Below are positions 21,889 to 28,112 of a DNA stretch of 30,664 nucleotides, piece by piece. The stretch comes from JAIBJP01 sp036506175. Its GTDB lineage: Bacteria > Actinomycetota > Thermoleophilia > Gaiellales > Gaiellaceae. A program made the translations under genes and the position numbers. The DNA is taken from contig DASXSE010000117.1 in assembly GCA_036506175.1 (NCBI GenBank), positions 1-30,664 of the forward strand. The letters are read 5' to 3'. Each line of letters opens with the position of its first letter. The stretch's first letter is position 1. The notes beneath the pieces are model-generated. The model was not told the DNA's origin. It was given only the letters and a program-made list of their open reading frames with translations, and made no database searches.

Positions 21889-22941
21889 GTCGAGTGTTAC
21901 CAAGTCCTTGGTGAACGGCGTCAGGACTTCGGCGCCGTTTTCGCCCACGATGACGAGGTCCTCGATTCGGACTCCTCCCAGACCCGGGAGGTAGACGCCC
22001 GGCTCAACCGTCACGACGTTCCCCAGCTCGAGCGCGCCTTCTGCCGTCGGACGTAGGACAGGGAGCTCGTGCACCTCGAGCCCCACGCCGTGCCCGAGCC
22101 CGTGCAGGACCTCGAAGCCGCCGCCCTCGATCTCGCTGCGCGCGATTTCGTCGAGCCCGCGTGCGTTGGCGCCGGAGACGACTTCGGCGAGGGCTGCTTC
22201 TTGCGCCGCGCGGCAGGTCGCGAAAGCTCGGCGCAGCTCATCCGGGAGTGGACCCGTTGCGAACGTCCGCGTGCAGTCGGAGCAGTAACCGTCCACCTTG
22301 GCGCCCGCGTCGACCACGACGGTCTCCCCGGGCCCGATCCTGCGATCGCCCGTGTGATGATGCGGAAACGCGGCATTGGGGCCGCTGGCCACGGTGACGT
22401 CGAAGGCGAGGCCGTCGGCTCCTTCCTCGTGAAGTGCCTCCTCGAACCACCAAGCGACGTCGCGCTCCCGCTTGCCCACGAGCGTCTCACCGGCCAAGCG
22501 TGCATACACGTCGGTGAGGATCCGCGCAGCACGCCGGATCTCGTCGAGCTCCTCCGGTTCCTTCACCGCTCGTAGGCTCTGGATGACGCCCGTCGTGGGC
22601 ACGAGCTCGAGACCGGCATCCTCCAGTGCTGCGTACCGTCCGAATGTCAGGTGGTCCGCCTCGAAAGCAACAGGCGACTCGGCCACGGCGAGCAGCTTCT
22701 GCGCCGGGCCCGGTTTGAACTCGCGATCGACGAGCAGGGCTTCGACGCCTTCGACCGCCCGTGCCGCCTCGATGTACCGCCCGTCGGTGAGCAGGACCAC
22801 CTGATCGGGTTTCACGAGCAGGAATGCGTTCGAGCTCTCGAAGCGGGTCAGGTAGCGGACGTTGATCGCATTGGAGACGAGGAAAGAGGCGGCCTGGACG
22901 GCGTCGAGCTCCTGCCGGAGGCGATCGATGCGGCCGCTCAT
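21886..22941 (-). CDS. pepP: Xaa-Pro peptidase (M24 family, prolidase/aminopeptidase P-like)
   Basis: This 351-residue creatinase-fold metallopeptidase has an N-terminal domain (1-125, FLVSNAINVRYLTRFESSNA) that precedes the pita-bread catalytic domain. The five metal ligands are visible: Asp211 and Asp222 in DAGAKVDGYCSDCTRTF, His284 in GLGHGVGLEVHE, Glu313 in TVEPGVY and Glu327 in VRIEDL. It would release residues before proline, either from dipeptides (prolidase) or from longer peptides; the two cannot be separated here. ATG 22941 overlaps the aroQ stop by 4 bp with an AAAGGA site 7 nt upstream. It is usually found next to efp, as here. Confidence 0.94.
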   Translation of the reverse strand: MSGRIDRLRQELDAVQAASFLVSNAINVRYLTRFESSNAFLLVKPDQVVLLTDGRYIEAARAVEGVEALLVDREFKPGPAQKLLAVAESPVAFEADHLTFGRYAALEDAGLELVPTTGVIQSLRAVKEPEELDEIRRAARILTDVYARLAGETLVGKRERDVAWWFEEALHEEGADGLAFDVTVASGPNAAFPHHHTGDRRIGPGETVVVDAGAKVDGYCSDCTRTFATGPLPDELRRAFATCRAAQEAALAEVVSGANARGLDEIARSEIEGGGFEVLHGLGHGVGLEVHELPVLRPTAEGALELGNVVTVEPGVYLPGLGGVRIEDLVIVGENGAEVLTPFTKDLVTLD

Positions 22942-23378
22942 GGCGAGTCCTTTGCTCTGTTCGCAAGAAACATGAGCGCTTCTCGGTAGCCGTCCGGGCC
23001 CTTGCCGATGACGCGCTGCGTGACCACGTCCGCGATCACGGACACGCGTCGCCACTCCTCGCGCTTCTCGATATTCGACAGGTGCACCTCGACGACCGGA
23101 ACCGAGAACAGCTCGAGCGCGTCGCGGATGGCATAGCTGTAGTGCGTCCACGCGCCCGGATTGACGATCAGCCCGTCGGCCGACCGCCGGGCCTCGTGGC
23201 ACCAGTCGATGAACTGCCCTTCGCTGTTCGTCTGCAGGCAACGGACCGAGCTCCCGAGCTCGCGACCCCAGGCGTAGATCTGCGTCTCGAGCTCCGCCAA
23301 GCTCAGATCGCCGTACAGCTCGGGGTCGCGGTCGCCGATCGCGTTCAGATTGGCTCCGTTCAGCACGACGACGAGCAT
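22938..23378 (-). CDS. aroQ: Type II 3-dehydroquinate dehydratase
   Basis: This 146-residue enzyme performs the third shikimate step. Motifs: VLNGANLNAIGDRDPELYG (Tyr22 in the position of the catalytic Tyr; the usual NGPNLN has Ala for Pro), LQTNSEGQFIDWCHEA, IVNPGAWTHYSYAIRDAL and VEVHLSNIEKREEWR with the catalytic His. The length is typical of the dodecameric type II family. ATG 23378 lies 10 bp after the aroK-aroB stop and is preceded by TAGACT 7 nt upstream, built on that stop codon. It is coupled to the downstream peptidase gene by a 4-bp overlap. Confidence 0.96.
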   Translation of the reverse strand: MLVVVLNGANLNAIGDRDPELYGDLSLAELETQIYAWGRELGSSVRCLQTNSEGQFIDWCHEARRSADGLIVNPGAWTHYSYAIRDALELFSVPVVEVHLSNIEKREEWRRVSVIADVVTQRVIGKGPDGYREALMFLANRAKDSP

Positions 23379-23385
23379 GAGGGCG

Positions 23386-23391
23386 AGTCTA
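23386..23391 (-). promoter_or_regulatory. Candidate -10 box (TAGACT) for aroQ, leaderless type
   Basis: TAGACT is followed by 7 nt (CGCCCTC) and the aroQ ATG. Its first three bases are the stop codon of the aroK-aroB fusion gene (23389-23391). There is no Shine-Dalgarno in the interval. Confidence 0.45.
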
Positions 23392-24765
23392 CTTCGCTAT
23401 CAGCGCCGCCAAGGCCGCGCGCGCGTCCTCGTCGGGGACAGTCGTGACGATCGCCTCCCCCGGCCGTTCCAGGAGGACGAAGACACCTTCGCCCTTCTTG
23501 TCGCGCTTGAGCGCGGCCCATGCCGCATCCGGATCTGCTGTCACCGTCTTCGGCTGCAGAATCTCCTCCACAGCGTCGGTCGGCTGCCCGGAGAGCCGCA
23601 GCGCCGCGAGCAGTCCGAGAGCAACCGCGTCGCCGTGTCGCACGCGATAGCCGGAGCCGGCCTCGAGCGCGTGGGCGAACGTATGGCCGAGGTTGAGGAT
23701 CGTCCGGTAGCCGTCGCGCTCGTAGGGGTCCGCCAACACGACACCCGCCTTGAACGCGGCGCAGGCACGGATCATCTCGGTCTCCGGAAGGCTCCACACC
23801 TCGCGGCCGGCGAGGAGCCCGGTCTTCACGACCTCGGCCATCCCCGCGCGCCGCTCCTCCTCGGGCAGCGTGTCCAAGTACGTGGGGTCGATGACAACGA
23901 GCTCCGGGAAGTGGAAGGCGCCGACAAGATTCTTCGCCGTTTCGAGATTGATGCCGGTCTTCCCACCGATGGCGGCGTCGACCTGCCCCACCAGCGTCGT
24001 CGGATAAGCGATCCACGGCAGACCTCGAAGGTACGTCGCTGCCACATAGCCGGCGACATCAGTCGTCGATCCTCCTCCGAAGGCCACGACGCGGCCGTCG
24101 CGGCCGAGCTGGAGTTCGTTCCAGAGACGCTCCAGCACCGAAATGGCCTTTGCCTGCTCACCCGGCGGAATGGGATGCAACGCACCGTCGACCGGAGGCC
24201 CGTGGAGCTCCAGAACTCGTTCATCCGCCACCACGGCTGTGTGAGCGCTAGTGCTCCAGTGGATCTTGGATCCGTCCAACAGCACCCTCAGCGCGCCGAG
24301 CACGACCGATTCGACGTCTTCCGCTATCCAGTCCGCCACCTCGTTGTAGAGCCGGTCCCGCTGACCATAAAGCTGGCGGAAATGCTCCTCAGTTCGCGCG
24401 AGCGGGCGATCGGAGCCGCGGACGCGCTCCCACGCGGTCTCGACGTCCACGGGCACGAGAACGCAGAATGCGCGTGCCGCGAGCCGCTCTCGATTGACGG
24501 AGGACAGGACCGCCCCGCCGCCCACCGCGAGGACTGAATCCGGGCCCGCGAGCGCTTCTGCGAGGGCCTGCTCTTCGAGTCGCCTGAACTCCTCCTCGCC
24601 GTGGCTCTCGAAGACTTCCGGGATCGGCCCGTGATGCTTCTCGATCTCCCGGTCGAGATCGACGAACGGGCGATGGATCCGCGCCGCAACCTGGCGGCCC
24701 ACCGTCGTCTTCCCCGCCCCCATGAACCCGATGAGGGCGAGGTGTTTGCCTAGCGCGCCGACCAC
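23389..24765 (-). CDS. aroKB: Bifunctional shikimate kinase / 3-dehydroquinate synthase
   Basis: This 458-residue fusion has shikimate kinase at residues 1-165: P-loop GFMGAGKTT (13-21), DLDREIE (36-42, shikimate-binding Asp), the FRRLE segment (60-64), VGGGAV (81-86) and the lid RPLAR (120-124). Residues about 167-458 are dehydroquinate synthase: LPxGE-like IPPGEQAK (199-206), AFGGGSTTDVAGYVAATYLRG (228-248), PTTLVGQVDAAIGGKTGIN, and zinc ligands Glu311 (MAEVVK), His361 (LGHTF) and His377 (RHGDAV). The synthase N-terminal part before GGGSTTD is about 65 residues, shorter than usual. The two activities are steps 2 and 5 of the shikimate pathway. GTG 24765 overlaps the aroC end by 16 bp. Confidence 0.94.
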   Translation of the reverse strand: MVGALGKHLALIGFMGAGKTTVGRQVAARIHRPFVDLDREIEKHHGPIPEVFESHGEEEFRRLEEQALAEALAGPDSVLAVGGGAVLSSVNRERLAARAFCVLVPVDVETAWERVRGSDRPLARTEEHFRQLYGQRDRLYNEVADWIAEDVESVVLGALRVLLDGSKIHWSTSAHTAVVADERVLELHGPPVDGALHPIPPGEQAKAISVLERLWNELQLGRDGRVVAFGGGSTTDVAGYVAATYLRGLPWIAYPTTLVGQVDAAIGGKTGINLETAKNLVGAFHFPELVVIDPTYLDTLPEEERRAGMAEVVKTGLLAGREVWSLPETEMIRACAAFKAGVVLADPYERDGYRTILNLGHTFAHALEAGSGYRVRHGDAVALGLLAALRLSGQPTDAVEEILQPKTVTADPDAAWAALKRDKKGEGVFVLLERPGEAIVTTVPDEDARAALAALIAK

Positions 24766-25829
24766 GGGATGCGCTCGACGTAGGCGCGATGGGCGGCAAC
24801 GAAGTCTGTCAGCGCATCGCCGCCGAACTTCTCGCGAGCAGCGCGGGCGAGCTCGAACGCCACGCAGGCTTCGGCAACGACTGCCAGCGCCTCGACCGCG
24901 GCGACGTCGGAGCGCTCGACGAGCGCCTGCGCTGCTTCGCCCGTCTCGAGGTCCGCCGAGCGCAGCGGCCGCATGAGTGTGGGCAGCGGCTTCATGGCCG
25001 CGCGGACGACAATCTCTTCCCCGTTCGACACGCCCGCCTCGATTCCACCGGCCAGGTTGGTCTCGCGATGGTAGCCCTCTTTGTCCCGGACGATCTCGTC
25101 ATGGGCTTCCGACCCGCGCATGGTCGCCAGCGCGAAGCCGTCGCCGATCTCGACTCCCTTGACCGCCTGCGTGCCCATGAGCGACGCGGCCAGCCGCGCG
25201 TCGAGCCGTTCGTCCTTTGTCGTATAAGAGCCGAGGCCTGGGGGCGCGCCCCGGGCGACCACCTCGACGACGCCGCCGACCGTGTCGCGGTCCGCCCGCG
25301 CTTCGTCGATCCGGCTTTCCAGATCCTCTCCGACAACGCTTCCTTCCACGGTCACGCCGATCTCGGCGAGGAGCGCCTTGGCGACGGCCCCGGCCGCGAC
25401 GATCGCCGCCGTGTGCCGCGCGCTCGCGCGCTCGAGCGCATCGCGCACATCGTCAAGGCCGAACTTCATTACTCCCGCAAGGTCGGCATGGCCGGGCCGT
25501 GGGAGGGTGACAACGTCCTTCCCCTTGCCCTCGGGCTCGCCTTCCGGCGGCCACGGGCTCATGCCCCACTTCCAGTTCTCGTGGTCGCGGTTGCGCACGA
25601 CGAGAGCGAGGGGCGAACCGAGAGTGCGGCCGTGCCGCAACCCGGCGAGGACCTCGACCTCGTCCGTCTCGATCTTCTGGCGAGGGCTGCGCCCGTATCC
25701 CTGCTGCCGGCGGCTCAGATCCTCATTGATCGCCGCGCGATCGAGAACCAGACCGGCCGGGAGGCCTTCGACGACCGCAACGAGGGCAGGCCCATGCGAT
25801 TCGCCCGCGGTCGTCAGCCTCAAATTCAT
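24750..25829 (-). CDS. aroC: Chorismate synthase
   Basis: This 359-residue FMN-dependent enzyme converts EPSP to chorismate, the last common aromatic step. It opens LRLTTAGESHGPALVAVVEG with the catalytic-region His. Further signatures are RRQQGYGRSPRQKIETDEVE, TLGSPLALVVRNRD, RPGHADLAGVMKF, ERASARHTAAIVAAGAVAK, AGGIEAGVSNGEEI and ERSDVAAVEALAVVAEA. Length is normal. ATG 25829 overlaps the aroE stop by 4 bp (ATGA). A TAGTCT sequence within the aroE tail lies 6 nt before the ATG, so an internal leaderless promoter is possible besides coupling. Confidence 0.97.
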   Translation of the reverse strand: MNLRLTTAGESHGPALVAVVEGLPAGLVLDRAAINEDLSRRQQGYGRSPRQKIETDEVEVLAGLRHGRTLGSPLALVVRNRDHENWKWGMSPWPPEGEPEGKGKDVVTLPRPGHADLAGVMKFGLDDVRDALERASARHTAAIVAAGAVAKALLAEIGVTVEGSVVGEDLESRIDEARADRDTVGGVVEVVARGAPPGLGSYTTKDERLDARLAASLMGTQAVKGVEIGDGFALATMRGSEAHDEIVRDKEGYHRETNLAGGIEAGVSNGEEIVVRAAMKPLPTLMRPLRSADLETGEAAQALVERSDVAAVEALAVVAEACVAFELARAAREKFGGDALTDFVAAHRAYVERIPWSAR

Positions 25830-26632
25830 GCGGAAAGACTAAGCGCCGCGCGCATGACTTCCACCGGCGCGGGAGTTCCGGTCCACCGCTCAAATGACGC
25901 AGCTCCTTGCGCGAGCAAGACCTCGAGGCCGTCGACGACGCGCGTGCAGCCGGCCGTGCGGGCGGCCTCGACGAGCACCGTAGGTCGGGCGTCAGCTCGA
26001 TAGGCAAGGTCGACGATCTGCTGCCGAGCTTGGGGCTCGATGATCAGCTCGTCGCGAACGGGTGTCGCGTTGAGGACAAGCGTCGCCTCAGCTTCCGGCG
26101 GCCACTGCTCGGCGGCGCCTACGTCACGGTCTGGGAAAAGGGTTCGCAGGCGCGCGGCCAGTGCGTGCGCCCGCTCGGCGTCACGGGCGGCCACAGCAAG
26201 CCGGCCGGCGCCCGCGTCGAGGAGAGACGTGGCGACCGCCTGCGCGCCTCCGCCGGCACCCAGTACGAGGACGGAAGCCCCCTCAGCTTCGACGGCGTCG
26301 ACCACGGCCTGTCCGTCGGTGCTCGACCCGTGCACGCGCCCCTCGCGGACGACGAGCGTGTTCACGGAGCCCGCGCGCTCGGCGACCTCGTCCAGCTCGT
26401 CGCAGAAGGAGAGCACTGCGGTCTTGTGCGGAATGGTCACGTTGGCGCCCGCGAAACCGAGAGCCACAAGCCCGGTCACCGCGTCCTCGAGGCGTTCTGC
26501 GCTCACCGGGAGCGGCACGTACGCCCAGTCGAGGCCTCGCGCCGCGAAGGCGGCGTTCTGCATGCGCGGCGAGAGTGAGTACGAGACGGGATCGCCGATC
26601 AGCCCGACGAGCCGCGTCTCGCCGGTCAACAA
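25826..26632 (-). CDS. aroE: Shikimate dehydrogenase
   Basis: This 268-residue enzyme reduces 3-dehydroshikimate with NADPH. Motifs: DPVSYSLSPRMQNAAF (substrate Ser pair), NVTIPHK with catalytic Lys70, GSVNTL, STDG with Asp106, the nucleotide loop VLGAGGGAQAVA (about 124-134), and C-terminal GLEVLLAQGAASFERWTG. The Arg after the NADP loop (AARDAERA) agrees with NADP preference. The start is TTG at 26632 or the adjacent in-frame TTG at 26629; both overlap the mltG stop (26626-26628), so the exact initiator is uncertain. No ATG or GTG fits. Confidence 0.94.
   Translation of the reverse strand: MLTGETRLVGLIGDPVSYSLSPRMQNAAFAARGLDWAYVPLPVSAERLEDAVTGLVALGFAGANVTIPHKTAVLSFCDELDEVAERAGSVNTLVVREGRVHGSSTDGQAVVDAVEAEGASVLVLGAGGGAQAVATSLLDAGAGRLAVAARDAERAHALAARLRTLFPDRDVGAAEQWPPEAEATLVLNATPVRDELIIEPQARQQIVDLAYRADARPTVLVEAARTAGCTRVVDGLEVLLAQGAASFERWTGTPAPVEVMRAALSLSA
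25836..25841 (-). promoter_or_regulatory. Candidate -10 box (TAGTCT) for aroC, inside the aroE 3' end
   Basis: TAGTCT is followed by 6 nt (TTCCGC) and the aroC ATG. It lies within aroE codons, so it may be chance; the spacing matches the other leaderless candidates. Confidence 0.3.
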
Positions 26633-27537
26633 TTCAGTCCCGCGCGCGAGTAGTTGTTGAACGCCTGGTCGCTCGCCGTGAAGAAGTGGCTCTTGCAGTC
26701 GGCCTTGCGCACGAAGTAGAGGTAGTTCACGTGCGCGGGATGGGCTGCCGCCTGCAGCGACGCCAGCCCCGGGTTCGCGATCGGTGTCGGCGTGAGCCCG
26801 GGAACCTTCCGCGTGTTGTACGGAAAGACCATGTCGAGCTGGCTCTGGAGAATCGCCTTGGTCGGCGGAATGTGCAGCCCGTAGCGGATGGTGGCGTCGA
26901 TCCCGAGCGGGAGACCCGCGTGCAGCCGGTTGTAGATGACCGCCGCGACGAGCGGGCGCTCCTTGGGAACGACGACCTCTTTCTCGATCATCGACGCGAT
27001 GATGAGGACGTCATATGCCGTCAGATTCTTCGACTTCGCGTACTTGAGGTCGAGCTGGCTCCACGCGCGCATGAACGCGACCTCTTGCTTGTCGATGAGC
27101 TGCTTCGTCGTCGTGTCCTCGTTGAAGTCGTACGTGGCCGGGAAGAGAAAACCCTCGAGGTCGGCGACCTTCTTCTTGTACGGGAACCCGGGCGGCGGGT
27201 TTTTGGCCTGGGCCAATCGCCGGTACTGCTTGGCCGAGAGCTTGGACGTGACGTGGCGCTTATCCTCGGCGATCTTGTTCACAGCGGTGATCCGCTTCGC
27301 CATGTCGTCGATCGTGAAGCCCTCCGGGAAGATGATTCGGAGGACAGGCTTGGGCGGAGGCCCCGTCGCGGCGGGGGTGGTCGTGGAAGCCGCGCTCTCG
27401 TTGCCTCTTCCGACAACCGCGAAAGCGATCGCGGCGAGCACCCCGATGCCGAGGATGAGGCCGCCCAGCACGGCGAGCATCCGCGCCGCCGGCGACGAGG
27501 AGCGATGCCGCCTTACGTGGGGCGGGCGCTCTTCCAC
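26626..27537 (-). CDS. mltG: Endolytic murein transglycosylase MltG (YceG-like)
   Basis: This 303-residue membrane-bound lytic transglycosylase is proposed to terminate nascent glycan strands. A basic cytosolic tail (1-19) and one transmembrane helix (about 20-42) are followed by a Thr/Pro linker and the extracytoplasmic domain: IIFPEGFTIDDMAKRI (LysM-like part), DLEGFLFPATYDF, IIASMIEKEVVVPKERPLVA with the catalytic Glu185, AAVIYNRL, LGIDATIRYGL, and YNTRKVPGLTPTPIANPGLA. The protein is on the short side of the family. GTG 27537 overlaps the ruvX end by 25 bp. An in-frame ATG at 27480 would remove the positively charged tail, so GTG is preferred. The usual actinobacterial order ruvX-mltG-aroE is kept. 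Confidence 0.94.
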   Translation of the reverse strand: MEERPPHVRRHRSSSPAARMLAVLGGLILGIGVLAAIAFAVVGRGNESAASTTTPAATGPPPKPVLRIIFPEGFTIDDMAKRITAVNKIAEDKRHVTSKLSAKQYRRLAQAKNPPPGFPYKKKVADLEGFLFPATYDFNEDTTTKQLIDKQEVAFMRAWSQLDLKYAKSKNLTAYDVLIIASMIEKEVVVPKERPLVAAVIYNRLHAGLPLGIDATIRYGLHIPPTKAILQSQLDMVFPYNTRKVPGLTPTPIANPGLASLQAAAHPAHVNYLYFVRKADCKSHFFTASDQAFNNYSRAGLNC

Positions 27538-27932
27538 GTCAGGTAGGTCGTCAGGAGGTGGGCAGCAGCCCGCGCGTCCTGGGGCGCCCGAACGGGGGGT
27601 CGCTTCGCGCGCCCCCGTCCAGTTTGCTTGGCCAGCTTGGTCGTGAACCGCTCGTCGAAGCTCTCGATGGGTAGGTCGGTGGCCGTCTGTAGCAACTCGA
27701 CGAAGCGGTCAGTCTCCTCGGCCTGGGCGCCGCGCTCGCCGCGGAGGGTGATCGGCAGCCCGACGACGATGCGCTCGACGTCCTCGTCGCGAGCCAGTTC
27801 GAGAATTCGTGCGATTCCTGCCTGCGTTGCTGCGCGTTCGACGACGCCGAGCGGACGCGCCACTGTCCCGGTCGGATCGGACACGGCCACCCCGGTCCGC
27901 GCGGACCCGTAGTCCAGGGCAAGCACCTTCAC
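27513..27932 (-). CDS. ruvX: Putative pre-16S rRNA nuclease / Holliday junction resolvase RuvX (YqgF)
   Basis: This 139-residue RNase-H-fold nuclease is of the YqgF family. VLALDYGSARTGVAVSDPTG holds the first catalytic Asp, VVGLPITLRGERGAQAEET the conserved Glu region, FDERFTT the second acidic motif, and DARAAAHLLTTYL the C-terminal Asp. The family matures 16S rRNA 5' ends and has been proposed as a Holliday-junction resolvase. The start is GTG 27932 or the in-frame GTG six bases later. TAGACT lies 9 nt before the first GTG. It follows alaS after a 180-bp hairpin-rich gap. Confidence 0.94.
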   Translation of the reverse strand: MKVLALDYGSARTGVAVSDPTGTVARPLGVVERAATQAGIARILELARDEDVERIVVGLPITLRGERGAQAEETDRFVELLQTATDLPIESFDERFTTKLAKQTGRGRAKRPPVRAPQDARAAAHLLTTYLTWKSARPT

Positions 27933-27941
27933 CGGCGCGGG

Positions 27942-27947
27942 AGTCTA
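27942..27947 (-). promoter_or_regulatory. Candidate -10 box (TAGACT) for ruvX
   Basis: TAGACT, the same hexamer as before aroQ, lies 9 nt before the ruvX GTG. No Shine-Dalgarno is present in the interval. The start site would lie within a few bases of the GTG. Confidence 0.4.
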
Positions 27948-28112
27948 GTGGTCGCGGCCACGGGTATGTTCCCGGCTCGCGGCCGAAAACCGAGCGGGCC
28001 AAGGACGCAGGGAGGCCGCATACCGAAAGTAGGTATGTGGCTGACCGAGGACACAGGCATGCGAAGGTTTGCAGGCCGCGGGACGGACAACAGCACGCGT
28101 GGCCGGGGCCAC
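27948..28112 (+). ncRNA. Hairpin-rich gap between alaS and ruvX, possible plus-strand RNA
   Basis: This stretch has no credible reading frame but has several inverted repeats. The strongest is GCCGCATACC (28015-28024) pairing with GGTATGTGGC (28032-28041) around the loop GAAAGTA: 10 bp, extendable by one G-U. Others are GTGGT/GCCAC (27948-27961), CCCgGCTCG/CGAGCGGG (27971-27998), TGCGA/TTGCA (28060-28073) and GTGGCC/GGCCAC (28099-28112). In three of them the odd pair is G-U if plus-strand RNA is made, but A-C on the minus strand. I do not recognise a known family: SRP, RNase P, tmRNA and 6S motifs are absent. It could instead be the minus-strand alaS 3' region or just a spacer. Confidence 0.3.
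28099..28112 (-). terminator. Hairpin directly after the alaS stop, terminator-like
   Basis: GTGGCCCCGGCCAC starts at the base after the alaS TGA (28113-28115). It can fold as a 5-bp stem with a 4-nt loop. No U-tract follows, so it is at best a weak or U-less terminator, as is often proposed in actinobacteria. Confidence 0.3.

Noticed and set aside
27933..28112. tRNA, SRP RNA, tmRNA, RNase P or a riboswitch in the alaS-ruvX gap
   Set aside because: I found no T-loop GGTTCGA-type sequence, no SRP loop, no RNase P conserved core, and the gap is too short for most of these. The hairpins are reported only as unidentified.
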